The position numbers and the translations under genes are program-made. A stretch of 35,118 bases of DNA from a bacterium (GTDB taxonomy: Bacteria > Patescibacteriota > Minisyncoccia > Minisyncoccales > JAUYFS01). Numbering within the stretch: the stretch's first letter is position 1; every line of letters starts with the position of its first letter. This document shows positions 1 to 7,405 of this stretch, in pieces. The notes below the pieces were generated by a model. It saw nothing but the letters and a program-made list of their open reading frames with translations, searched no databases and was not told where the DNA came from. The stretch spans positions 1 to 35,118 of the forward strand of contig JAUYFS010000007.1 of assembly GCA_030689665.1 (NCBI GenBank), written 5' to 3'.

Positions 1-90
1 CTGGAATGTGTCCAGATTTATCCAGTGTTGTTTTTACAAACAATACCCACGATATTTATCCAGCATCTTGTACCCAACCTTAAGAAATAA
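1..90 (+). CDS. Possible 3' end of a gene cut by the window edge
   Basis: The first bases are open in all three plus-strand frames. Frame 1 runs to a TAA at 88-90 and frame 3 runs to a TAA at 81-83; the latter gives a polar tail with two cysteines and AT-rich third positions more like local genes. A strong hairpin followed by T residues begins at 93, as expected behind a real stop codon. The frame cannot be decided from so little sequence and no family can be named. The same bases also hold small hairpins (1-15 and 28-43), so this could instead be structured non-coding DNA. Confidence 0.25.
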   Translation: MECVQIYPVLFLQTIPTIFIQHLVPNLKK

Positions 91-92
91 TC

Positions 93-126
93 GCCCTGCG
101 GGGTCAGTCCCCGCAGGGCATTTTTA
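93..126 (+). terminator. Hairpin terminator, GGGTCWGACCC family copy 1
   Basis: A perfect 11-bp stem (93-103 with 109-119) closes a five-base loop TCAGT and is followed by ATTTTTATT. It would end whatever transcript enters from the left edge. Its GCCCTGCGGGG arm is the same as in the copy at 1474-1504, which has the loop TCAGA. Confidence 0.6.
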
Positions 127-179
127 TTCCAGCATTTTAGAGGGGATAGATTCAAATAAAGCAATTTTAATACAATATT

Positions 180-214
180 GAGGTCTGTTTTTTTTAAGGC
201 CTCCTTTTTTATTT
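180..214 (+). terminator. Weak terminator-like hairpin
   Basis: GAGGTC (180-185) can pair with GGCCTC (198-203), with one G-T wobble, around a T-rich loop. A run of six T and a further T-rich stretch follow. The stem is short, so this is a minor candidate. Confidence 0.3.
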
Positions 215-228
215 TAAAATCCGATTGT

Positions 229-266
229 GCTGTCGTGGGGTCTGACCCCACGACAGCTTTTAGTTT
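229..266 (+). terminator. Hairpin terminator, GGGTCWGACCC family copy 2
   Basis: A perfect 12-bp stem (229-240 with 246-257) has the five-base loop TCTGA and the tail TTTTAGTTTT. The arm GCTGTCGTGGGG differs from copy 1, but the central GGGGTCTGACCCC core is kept. It lies just upstream of the promoter at 284-311 and would insulate it. Confidence 0.55.
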
Positions 267-283
267 TAGAAAAAGGTTTATTA

Positions 284-311
284 TTGACAAAAAATATGGA
301 GGTGGTATAAT
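284..311 (+). promoter_or_regulatory. Consensus promoter of the 371-1297 gene
   Basis: TTGACA (284-289), a 16-bp spacer and TATAAT (306-311) match the sigma-70 consensus at all twelve positions, and a TG one base before the -10 makes it an extended -10 as well. Transcription would start near 318 and give a leader of about 50 nt. The leader contains a small ACAC-GAGA-GTGT hairpin. Confidence 0.8.
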
Positions 312-370
312 AAAAGAACCAAAACACGAGAGTGTCTTTTGGCAAAAGGGGAAATTTTTGAGGTGTTGAA

Positions 371-1297
371 ATGGGAAGAAAAACAAATCTCCAAAAGGGG
401 AATGGGAATGGAAAAGGAAATGGCGGCAGTCGAGGGACTCCACCCCGGCACTATGGAAAAACTCCTCGTGGCCGAGAACCATCAGGAAAGAACATAAATA
501 CATCTAAATGGGGCAAGGAGACTCAGCAGGAGAACAAAACTCCTTCATTTGCTGACCAGCTCAGTCAAATGACTGGAGGCAAACCGGTTGAAGTTCAAGT
601 TGAACAAAAATCTGACAGTTCTATTGTGACGAAAATTCTTCCGGTTTCAGTTCCAGTAATTCTAGAAAAGCCGGTTGAGATTTTTGCAACCGCGCCGGCA
701 CCGACTGCGCCGATTGTTCCGCAAAAAACCCGCGAGCAAAAGTTTGCAGAAAAGGCAATGAACCTTATTTGCGAACGGTATGGGAACAAGGGTTTCCCGG
801 TCCATTTGTCTTACCAGACAAGTGGAAGAAAAAAAATCGCTTCAGCTCTATTGTCGGCATATGAGGTGATATCTGGGATAAAATTGAACTATTTCCCGGA
901 TGAAAATCTCAGCGCTATTATGCAAAGCTGGTTCTCGGGGGAACAGGGGGTTCTCAAAACAATGGCAAGCGCGTTCAAAACGCTGGAGGAGGAAATTTTA
1001 CAAGAGGCGCTGCTGGAAACATTTTTGGAGAATCTACCAGATTCCGAAAAATTCCACGACAGAGTCATTGTCGGCGCTATTTTCCGAACTTTTAAAAAGC
1101 TCGGAATTAGGCTGATCGTGACAAAAATTCCTCCGGAAATAATGGACGATATTCGCAGAGTCGTGAATTTTGGTCATATTGATACTCTGGGCTTGTCGGT
1201 TGCTCTTGAAAAGATTTGGAGCACCTATGCGGTCAAGGAAGTAGATCGGCCGGAAATCGTTTCAACAATAACAACGAGGCCAACGGTCTCGGCATAG
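371..1297 (+). CDS. Unrecognised protein with basic Gly-rich N-terminus
   Basis: The 308-residue product is not one I recognise. Residues 1-50 are rich in Gly, Lys, Arg, Asn and Ser and look disordered and nucleic-acid friendly; about 75-120 is a Val/Pro/Ala-rich linker; about 120-290 reads as a folded, mostly helical domain. No signal peptide or membrane segment is visible. The start is supported by GAGGTG six bases upstream and by the consensus promoter at 284-311. The codons use more C and G (CGG, CTC, CCG) than the pheST or fts genes. The gene is monocistronic, flanked by hairpins on both sides, and may have been acquired. A nucleic-acid-binding role is only a guess from the N-terminus. 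Confidence 0.75.
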   Translation: MGRKTNLQKGNGNGKGNGGSRGTPPRHYGKTPRGREPSGKNINTSKWGKETQQENKTPSFADQLSQMTGGKPVEVQVEQKSDSSIVTKILPVSVPVILEKPVEIFATAPAPTAPIVPQKTREQKFAEKAMNLICERYGNKGFPVHLSYQTSGRKKIASALLSAYEVISGIKLNYFPDENLSAIMQSWFSGEQGVLKTMASAFKTLEEEILQEALLETFLENLPDSEKFHDRVIVGAIFRTFKKLGIRLIVTKIPPEIMDDIRRVVNFGHIDTLGLSVALEKIWSTYAVKEVDRPEIVSTITTRPTVSA

Positions 1298-1311
1298 ACA
1301 TAAGAACATAT

Positions 1312-1366
1312 AGGGGTGTGGATTATAATTTGACGCAGGCAAAGTCAAACAATCCCCCTCTTTTTC
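1312..1366 (+). terminator. Branched terminator hairpin after the 371-1297 gene
   Basis: Three stacked helices can form: AGGG (1312-1315) with CCCT (1356-1359), GGATT (1320-1324) with AATCC (1351-1355), and TTTGAC (1329-1334) with GTCAAA (1344-1349). The tail is CTTTTT. The position, 15 nt after the stop codon, fits a factor-independent terminator. Confidence 0.5.
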
Positions 1367-1432
1367 AGTTTGGGAAATTTTAAAATAACAAAATGTCGGA
1401 CGCCCGACCCCCGCTAAATGTAGGAGGGATGT

Positions 1433-1454
1433 AGGAGGGTCTGACCTTCCTTTT
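1433..1454 (+). repeat. GGGTCWGACCC family hairpin, degenerate copy
   Basis: AGGAGGG (1433-1439) pairs with CCTTCCT (1445-1451), with one G-T wobble, around the loop TCTGA. TTTT closes the unit. The arm resembles the GGAGGAGGG arm of the copy at 19736-19770. The copy lies in a 1390-1535 cluster of GC-rich hairpins, which also includes GTCGG/CCGAC at 1395-1408. Confidence 0.45.
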
Positions 1455-1473
1455 GCGGGTTGGCTGCGGGGTT

Positions 1474-1504
1474 CCGCCCTGCGGGGTCAGACCCCGCAGG
1501 GCGG
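1474..1504 (+). repeat. GGGTCWGACCC family hairpin, perfect copy
   Basis: A perfect 13-bp stem (1474-1486 with 1492-1504) has the loop TCAGA. The inner arm is the same as in the copy at 93-119. No U-tract follows directly, so this copy is a poor terminator, which suggests that the family is not only a set of terminators. A decayed relative sharing GTCGTGGG and CTGACCC with copy 2 follows at about 1507-1523. Confidence 0.6.
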
Positions 1505-1550
1505 TTGTCGTGGGACCTGACCCTGTTTTGATGCTGCAGCTAAAATTAGC

Positions 1551-1595
1551 TTGAAAAAGATAGAAATTTCTTGTAAAATAAAATTAAAGGGGGAG
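1551..1595 (+). promoter_or_regulatory. Promoter and Shine-Dalgarno of the 1600-1995 gene
   Basis: TTGAAA (1551-1556), a 17-bp spacer and TAAAAT (1574-1579) form a good sigma-70 promoter. GGGGGAG at 1589-1595 sits four bases before the ATG and fixes that start. The leader is only about 15 nt. Confidence 0.7.
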
Positions 1596-1599
1596 TTGT

Positions 1600-1995
1600 A
1601 TGGTGGTTATGGCTGAAATGGGCGTTGCTGCGGGCATTGCTGTAAAGCTGGGGAGTGTTTTTGAAAATGTTTTCTTCAAAAGGAGAAGGAAACAACGAAA
1701 ACAGGAACAAAATTTTGATCTTGATATTGAAGCTTTTTTATTAAAAGCTTCTGAAAATCTGGAAAGGTCAAAAACCAAACAAAAAAAAGCTTATGGCTTT
1801 GGTTTGATTGAGGATTTTTTCCAAGATAAAGCTTTTCAGGAAAAAATAATGAAAATGGTTGATATGAATGTATTTTTTATGATAGGCAAGGAGTTAAAAG
1901 AATCAGATCAGATTTGCAGACCATATTTTTGGTCCGATTATATCAGGGGCTTTGAGGAGGCGGAAATTTTTTGTAAGAAGATAAACAGACAATAA
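1600..1995 (+). CDS. Small unrecognised protein, 131 aa
   Basis: I do not recognise this protein. It starts with a short nonpolar Ala/Gly/Val stretch (about residues 3-25), then a very basic segment (KRRRKQRKQ, about 27-36), then amphipathic helical sequence with a Trp/Tyr/Phe-rich patch near residues 105-118. The first stretch could insert in or lie on the membrane with the basic segment inside, but it is weaker than a classical transmembrane helix. Promoter and Shine-Dalgarno site are clear. A terminator follows at 2016-2039, so it is a single-gene transcript. Nothing nearby suggests a role. Confidence 0.65.
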   Translation: MVVMAEMGVAAGIAVKLGSVFENVFFKRRRKQRKQEQNFDLDIEAFLLKASENLERSKTKQKKAYGFGLIEDFFQDKAFQEKIMKMVDMNVFFMIGKELKESDQICRPYFWSDYIRGFEEAEIFCKKINRQ

Positions 1996-2015
1996 TATAA
2001 AAAATAGGGAATTAT

Positions 2016-2039
2016 AGGGAATTTTTCCCTTGTTTTTTT
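2016..2039 (+). terminator. Terminator after the 1600-1995 gene
   Basis: AGGGAA (2016-2021) pairs with TTCCCT (2025-2030) over a three-base loop. TG and seven T follow. Confidence 0.6.
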
Positions 2040-2041
2040 AC

Positions 2042-2070
2042 TTGAAAACAAGAAACTATTTTGTTATTAT
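2042..2070 (+). promoter_or_regulatory. pheST promoter
   Basis: TTGAAA (2042-2047), a 17-bp spacer and TATTAT (2065-2070) precede pheS. The remaining leader (about 20 nt) is A/T only, has no Shine-Dalgarno sequence and leaves no room for a classical pheST attenuator. Confidence 0.6.
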
Positions 2071-2097
2071 AAAATAATATAGATTTATAAATTTTTT

Positions 2098-3135
2098 ATG
2101 CTTTCAGAAAAGGAGTTGGAGGGAATTTCAGAACAATTCAAAAAAGAAATAGAAAAAATTGATTCTGAAAAAACTCTAAACGAAATCTTTAACCGCTATT
2201 TGGGTAAGAAGGGCGAAATTACCTGTTTTTTTGGTTTAATAAAAGATTTGCCGCCAAAAGACAAGCAAAAATTCGGCGCTAAATTGAATACTCTTAAAAA
2301 AGATTTCTTGGAAATTTTGGAAAAAGAAAGCGAAAAAATCAAAGAAAAATTTAATAGTGAAAAATTGGAAAAAGAAAGCTTTGATGTTTCAGCTCCGGGC
2401 CACAAAATCACCAAGGGACATCTTCATCCAGTAACTTTGGTTAGGAGAGAAGTTGAACAAATTTTCAGGGGAATGGGTTTTGAATCAATTGAGGGGCCAG
2501 AGGTTGAAACAGAGTGGTATAATTTTGATTCTCTAAATGTGCCAAAAGACCACCCGGCTCGCGATATGTGGGACACTTTTTGGATTAAAGACAACAATGG
2601 CCAGAAAAATTTATTGAGAACTCACACAAGCCCTGTTCAAGTCAGGTATATGGAAAAACATCTGCCGCCAATAAAAATAATTGTTCCTGGCAGGGCTTAT
2701 AGGCACGAAGCCACAGATGCGTCGCACGAATTTCAATTCCATCAAGTTGAAGGATTGATGATTGACGAAAATATAAATGTTGCCAATTTAAAAGCGATTC
2801 TTTTGAATTTTTTCAGAAAATTTTTCAAAAAAGATGTTGAAATTCGTTTAAGGCCAAGTTTTTTCCCTTTTACCGAACCAAGTTTTGAAATTGATATTTC
2901 TTGCATGGTCTGTGAGGGAAAAGGATGTTCAGCTTGCAAGAAAACTGGTTGGGTTGAATTAGGCGGAGCTGGAATAGTTCATCCGAATGTTTTAAAAGCG
3001 AGCGGATTAAACCCGAAATTATGGCAGGGTTTTGCTTTTGGAATGGGCATGGACAGGTTGGTGATGATGAAATATAAAATCAACCACATTAAATGGTTTA
3101 ATTCTTCGGATTTAAGGTTTTTAAAACAATTTTAA
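2098..3135 (+). CDS. pheS: Phenylalanine-tRNA ligase alpha subunit
   Basis: Catalytic subunit of the (alpha-beta)2 enzyme that charges tRNA-Phe in the cytoplasm. The N-terminal ~90 residues are a charged coiled-coil arm that in the family contacts tRNA. The class II core follows: motif 2 is visible as GRAYRHEATDASHEFQFHQ and motif 3 as GFAFGMGMDRLVMMKY near the C-terminus. A CMVCEGKGCSACKKTGW segment gives four cysteines in a zinc-knuckle-like pattern, seen in many bacterial PheS. The 345-residue length is normal. pheT begins one base after the stop, so the subunits are co-translated from one mRNA. Confidence 0.97.
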   Translation: MLSEKELEGISEQFKKEIEKIDSEKTLNEIFNRYLGKKGEITCFFGLIKDLPPKDKQKFGAKLNTLKKDFLEILEKESEKIKEKFNSEKLEKESFDVSAPGHKITKGHLHPVTLVRREVEQIFRGMGFESIEGPEVETEWYNFDSLNVPKDHPARDMWDTFWIKDNNGQKNLLRTHTSPVQVRYMEKHLPPIKIIVPGRAYRHEATDASHEFQFHQVEGLMIDENINVANLKAILLNFFRKFFKKDVEIRLRPSFFPFTEPSFEIDISCMVCEGKGCSACKKTGWVELGGAGIVHPNVLKASGLNPKLWQGFAFGMGMDRLVMMKYKINHIKWFNSSDLRFLKQF

Positions 3136-3136
3136 C

Positions 3137-5203
3137 ATGAAATTTTCATATAACTGGTTAAAAGAATATTTTGACAAGATTCCTGATTATAAAAAAGTCG
3201 TTGATTTAATAACAAACCATGCTTTTGAAGTTGAAGAGGTGAAAAAACAGGGAAGCGATTATATTTTAGACATTAAAATTTTGGCAAACAGGCCTGATTG
3301 TTTTAGTTATTTGGGAATTGCCAAAGAATTAAGCGCGATTTTGAACAAAAAAATAAAATTGCCAGTAGCGGAAAATTTAACTGGGATTAAAAAACAAGGA
3401 AAGAGTTTTAATGTTGAGGTTAAAGATAAAAAATTATGTCCGCGCTACACGGCAATTTTGATGAAAGGAGTTAGGGTAAAAGAATCTCCAAAATGGCTAA
3501 GGCAAAAACTTGAGGCAAGCGGATTAAATTCAATAAATAATATTGTTGATGCTGCCAATTACGCGATGTTGGAAACAGGACAGCCGCTACACGTTTTCGA
3601 TTTTGCGAAAATAGGAGATAAAAATATTATTGTCAGAAAAGCGAAAAAAGGAGAACAAATTACAACCCTGGATGATAATAAATTCGTTTTAGATGAAAAC
3701 ATTTTAGTGATTGCCGACAGCAAAGATTCTTTGGCAATCGCCGGAATCAAGGGCGGCAAAAAAGCTGAAATCACTGAAAAAACCAAGGATATTTTAATTG
3801 AGTCAGCCAATTTCCAGCAATTGGTTATCAGAAAGGGCTCCCAAAAACTGGCTTTAAGAACAGACAGTTCGCTTCGCTTTGAACACGGCCTGGACCCAAA
3901 TTTAACTTTAGAAGGAATGAAAAGGGTTGTTTTTTTAATAAAAGAGGTTGCTGGCGGAGCTGTTGAAGAAATCGCTGATTTTTATCCCGCGCCAATTAAA
4001 AACTGGAAAATCAAATTGAATTTCAAAAAAGTTGAAAAAATTTTGGGAATAGCGATTTCAATTCAGGAAATTATAAAAATTTTACAAGGATTGGGCTTGA
4101 AAATAATAAAAAAGGAAAAAGATTCAGTTTTAATTGAAGTTCCCACATTAAGGAAAGATTTGCTGCTGCAGGAAGATTTGGTTGAAGAAATTTGCAGAAT
4201 TTACGGAGTGGAAAAAATATTGGCAAAAGAGCCGATGATTCACGCAAAACCAGTTGATACCAACGAATCAAATTATTTGGAAGAAAAAATCAGGGATTTC
4301 CTGAAAGAGTTGAAATTCAGCGAGGTTTTCAATTATTCCTTCATATCTCAAACCCAAAAAAATATCCTTAAATATTCAAATCATTCTCTGGTGGAATTGG
4401 AAAATCCTTTAAGTTCCGAATTTCAGTATTTAAGGCCAAGTTTAATCCCGAATTTTTTGGATTCAGCAAAGAAAAATTTGCGTTATTTTGACAAATTCCA
4501 AATTTTTGAAATAGGAAAAATTTTCAGCCCCAATGGAAGGAAAAAATCAATTTACGATGTTCAGGGGATAGAAGAGAAAAAATCCATGGCGTTTCTAATG
4601 GCTGACAAAAATAAAAAAATGGAGCTTGATGATTTTAGATTTTTAAAAGGAATTACCGAAACATTTCTGCAGGAATTGGGAATCGCTGATTCTTGGTTTG
4701 ACGATGTTGTTCCTTTAATCCAAGAAAGAATTATTTTCTGGCATCCGAAAAGATTGGCAACAATCAAAATTCAAGACAAAACAATCGGCCAGATAGGGGA
4801 GGCGAATCCGGCATTGCTAAAAAATTTAAACATAGACGCCAATATAATGGTGGCCGAATTTGATTTGGAAGAATTGATAAAAATTTCCAGAGAAGAAAGA
4901 ACCTTCAGCTCAATTTCCGCCTTTCCGTCAGTTGTCAGAGATATTTCAATTTTAGTGCCTTTGGAAGTTAAAATTGACGAAGTTGTCAGAAAAATAGACC
5001 AATTGGGGGGAAAATTAATAAGCGACATTGAGCTGTTTGACATTTATTCCGAAGAAGAGCTTTTTAAAGGCAAGCAGAGTTTGGCTTTTAGGATTATTTT
5101 TCAGTCGGAAAACAAAACGCTTTCCAGCGAGGAAATTGATAATTTAATGAAAAATATTATAATGGGATTAGAGAAACAAAAAGATTGGCAAGTGAGAAAA
5201 TAA
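3137..5203 (+). CDS. pheT: Phenylalanine-tRNA ligase beta subunit, short form
   Basis: Partner of PheS; the B3/B4 region provides editing of mischarged Tyr-tRNA-Phe. At 688 residues it is about 100 shorter than the usual bacterial protein (near 800). The gap is at the N-terminus: the first module runs through HAFEVEEV (about 28-35) and passes almost directly into YILDIKILANRPDC (about 42-55), so the EMAP/OB-fold tRNA-binding insertion (B2) is absent. The B3/B4 and B5 domains follow. The C-terminal anticodon-binding FDX-ACB domain is intact (about 595-688, with FPSVVRDIS). Reading frame and flanks are clean, so this is a real short form and not a frameshift. Confidence 0.96.
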   Translation: MKFSYNWLKEYFDKIPDYKKVVDLITNHAFEVEEVKKQGSDYILDIKILANRPDCFSYLGIAKELSAILNKKIKLPVAENLTGIKKQGKSFNVEVKDKKLCPRYTAILMKGVRVKESPKWLRQKLEASGLNSINNIVDAANYAMLETGQPLHVFDFAKIGDKNIIVRKAKKGEQITTLDDNKFVLDENILVIADSKDSLAIAGIKGGKKAEITEKTKDILIESANFQQLVIRKGSQKLALRTDSSLRFEHGLDPNLTLEGMKRVVFLIKEVAGGAVEEIADFYPAPIKNWKIKLNFKKVEKILGIAISIQEIIKILQGLGLKIIKKEKDSVLIEVPTLRKDLLLQEDLVEEICRIYGVEKILAKEPMIHAKPVDTNESNYLEEKIRDFLKELKFSEVFNYSFISQTQKNILKYSNHSLVELENPLSSEFQYLRPSLIPNFLDSAKKNLRYFDKFQIFEIGKIFSPNGRKKSIYDVQGIEEKKSMAFLMADKNKKMELDDFRFLKGITETFLQELGIADSWFDDVVPLIQERIIFWHPKRLATIKIQDKTIGQIGEANPALLKNLNIDANIMVAEFDLEELIKISREERTFSSISAFPSVVRDISILVPLEVKIDEVVRKIDQLGGKLISDIELFDIYSEEELFKGKQSLAFRIIFQSENKTLSSEEIDNLMKNIIMGLEKQKDWQVRK

Positions 5204-5213
5204 AACTTTAATA

Positions 5214-5236
5214 GAACCTTTTGGTTCCTGTTTTAA
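5214..5236 (+). terminator. Weak terminator between pheT and gyrB
   Basis: GAACC (5214-5218) and GGTTC (5223-5227) enclose TTTT. CCTGTTTTAATTT follows. The stem is only 5 bp, so readthrough into gyrB is likely. Confidence 0.4.
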
Positions 5237-5249
5237 TTTAAAAAACAAA

Positions 5250-7262
5250 ATGTCAAAAGAAGCGGCAAAAAATAAAGAATATACGGCAAAAGACATTCAA
5301 ATTTTGGAAGGCCTGGAGCCAGTGAGGCAAAGGCCCGGAATGTATATTGGTTCTACCGGTCCTGAGGGGCTGCACCATTTGATTTGGGAGGTTGTTGATA
5401 ATTGTCTTGACGAAGCCATAGGCGGACACGCCAAAAATATTGAAATTGTTTTGATGCACAACAACAGGACAAGCGTTGAAGACGACGGAAGGGGAATCCC
5501 TGTTGATATTCATCAAAAAACAAAGAAATCGGCGTTGGAAACGGTTTTGACAACTCTTCACGCGGGCGCTAAATTTAGCGAAAAAACCTATCAAATGTCC
5601 GGCGGTTTGCACGGGGTCGGGGTTTCTGTTGTTTGCGCTTTGTCAAAATATATGAAGGCAGAGGTTTGCCGCGGAGGAAACCTTTATTCTTTGGAATTTA
5701 AACAAGGAAAAGCGATTGGAAAATTGAAAAAAGAAAAAACCTGCAAAAAAACCGGCACAAAAATAACTTTTGAGCCGGATGAAACGATATTTACCACCAA
5801 TGACAAATTTGACATCAAAAAAATCACAAATCATCTTCGCCAGCAAGCCTATTTGACAAAAGGAATAAAAATTAGAATCAGAGACGAAAGAAGAGAGCCG
5901 CATTTTACTTATTCATTTTATTTTGAAGGCGGCGTTTTGTCTTATTTAAGGTATTTGGTAAGAGGGTATGAAACAAGCAATCCGAGCCCGTTTTTTGTCC
6001 AGCAAAAAAAAGAAAATTTTGAACTTGAAGTTGCTTTCCAATATACAAATGAAATAGACGCTTATGAAGAGAGTTTTACAAATAATATTTTCACCAGAGA
6101 GGGCGGATATCATTTAGTTGGGTTCAGGACAGCTTTGACGAGAAGCATAAACAGCTATGCCCGCAAAAATGAATTTTTCAAAGAAAAGGATGAAAACTTG
6201 ACAGGTGATGATGTAAGGGAGGGGCTTATCGCTGTTGTGGCAATCAGAATTCCAGGCCCCCAATTTGAAGGGCAAACAAAAGCCAGGTTGGGAAATCAGG
6301 AAGTAAAACCAATTGTTGAACAGGTTGTCGGAGAAGCGATTTTGGATTATTTTGAAAAATATCCGCAGGACGCCAAATTGATTATTGAAAAATGCGTTTT
6401 GGCTTCGCTAGCCAGAAAAGCCGCCAAAGCGGCAAAACAAACAGTTTTAAGAAAAGGGCTTTTGGAAGGGTTAAGTTTGCCGGGTAAATTGGCTGATTGC
6501 ATAAACAGAAAATCAGAGGAATCAGAGATTTTTATTGTGGAAGGAGACAGTGCCGGCGGAAGCGCTAAAAGCGCAAGGGATAGAAGGTCTCAGGCGATTT
6601 TGCCGTTGCGGGGAAAAATTTTGAATATTGAAAAATCAAGAATTGACAAAGTATTGGCATCTCAAGAAATCAGGTCTTTGGTAATTGCCATGGGCACTGC
6701 GATTGCCGATGATTTTAACATTGAAAAACTGAGATACCACAAAATCATTATAATGACAGATGCTGATGTTGACGGCGCGCACATAAGAACGCTTCTTTTA
6801 ACTTTATTCTTCCGTTATTTTAAAGAAATAATTGACAGGGGATATCTTTACATAGCCCAGCCGCCGCTTTATAAAGTGCAAAAAGGAAGACAGAGCGAAT
6901 ATGCTTATTCAGAAGAACAAAAAATAAGCATAATGGAAAAATTTAGAGAAGATTCCTCGGCAAAAATTTCTAAAAAAATAAAGCCAATTAAAAAGCAAAA
7001 AGATGAAGGCGAGGAAGAGGAAGCCGGCGAGGAAAAAATTTCTGGAGCATCAATACAAAGATATAAGGGTTTGGGAGAAATGAACACAGAACAATTATGG
7101 GAAACAACCATGGACCCATACAGAAGGGTTCTGAAAAAAGTTTTCATTGAGGACGGGAAAGCGGCTGACAGGATTTTTGATATTTTAATGGGAAACGAAG
7201 TTTTGCCGAGAAAAAAGTTTATTCAGACATTTGCCAAGGGAGTTAAAAACCTTGATATTTAA
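5250..7262 (+). CDS. gyrB: DNA gyrase subunit B (type IIA topoisomerase ATPase)
   Basis: ATPase subunit that, with GyrA, introduces negative supercoils. The GHKL ATP site shows the catalytic Glu47 in WEVVDN and the DDGRGIP motif at 78-84. The transducer region follows, then the TOPRIM metal site with EGDSAGG (Glu431) and DADVD (Asp504, 506, 508). The C-terminal RYKGLGEMN segment that docks on GyrA is present. Length (670) fits GyrB of Gram-positive size, without the proteobacterial insertion. A Lys/Glu-rich insert at about 570-600 sits just before RYKGLGEMN. gyrA is not in the window, and ParE is the alternative, but RQRPGMYIGSTGPEGLHHL favours GyrB. The last base of the stop codon is also the first base of a large inverted repeat. 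Confidence 0.95.
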   Translation: MSKEAAKNKEYTAKDIQILEGLEPVRQRPGMYIGSTGPEGLHHLIWEVVDNCLDEAIGGHAKNIEIVLMHNNRTSVEDDGRGIPVDIHQKTKKSALETVLTTLHAGAKFSEKTYQMSGGLHGVGVSVVCALSKYMKAEVCRGGNLYSLEFKQGKAIGKLKKEKTCKKTGTKITFEPDETIFTTNDKFDIKKITNHLRQQAYLTKGIKIRIRDERREPHFTYSFYFEGGVLSYLRYLVRGYETSNPSPFFVQQKKENFELEVAFQYTNEIDAYEESFTNNIFTREGGYHLVGFRTALTRSINSYARKNEFFKEKDENLTGDDVREGLIAVVAIRIPGPQFEGQTKARLGNQEVKPIVEQVVGEAILDYFEKYPQDAKLIIEKCVLASLARKAAKAAKQTVLRKGLLEGLSLPGKLADCINRKSEESEIFIVEGDSAGGSAKSARDRRSQAILPLRGKILNIEKSRIDKVLASQEIRSLVIAMGTAIADDFNIEKLRYHKIIIMTDADVDGAHIRTLLLTLFFRYFKEIIDRGYLYIAQPPLYKVQKGRQSEYAYSEEQKISIMEKFREDSSAKISKKIKPIKKQKDEGEEEEAGEEKISGASIQRYKGLGEMNTEQLWETTMDPYRRVLKKVFIEDGKAADRIFDILMGNEVLPRKKFIQTFAKGVKNLDI

Positions 7263-7390
7263 ATAAACCGTTAAAGCTGGCGATAGGTAGCCCCTCCAAG
7301 TTTCCCTCCTTTCTTGAGGGGCTTTAAATCCATGATTCGCAGGCTATTGCCTGGAATTGTGGAGCCTGTCGTTAGCTTTAACGGTTTATT
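7262..7390 (+). other. Y-shaped inverted-repeat element 1 (three-way junction)
   Basis: A 26-bp closing stem (7262-7287 with 7365-7390) has no mismatch and three G-T wobbles. Inside it are two arms. Arm 1 is AGCCCCTC (7289-7296) with GAGGGGCT (7316-7323), extended by AAG/CTT past a bulged C. Arm 2 has ten pairs (7329-7338 with 7354-7363, two wobbles), a bulged G at 7339, and CAGGC/GCCTG around the tetraloop TATT. The joins are 1, 5 and 1 nt. TTTTTATT follows, so it may terminate gyrB transcription, but it is far larger and more branched than a normal terminator. The wobble positions imply an RNA or single-strand fold. I recognise no RNA family. Confidence 0.8.
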
Positions 7391-7405
7391 TTTTATTAAC
7401 TGAAC

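Noticed and set aside
178-369. 63-residue open frame on the plus strand before the first gene
   Set aside because: It runs through a terminator hairpin and the consensus promoter at 284-311 and has no ribosome-binding site, so it is a chance frame.
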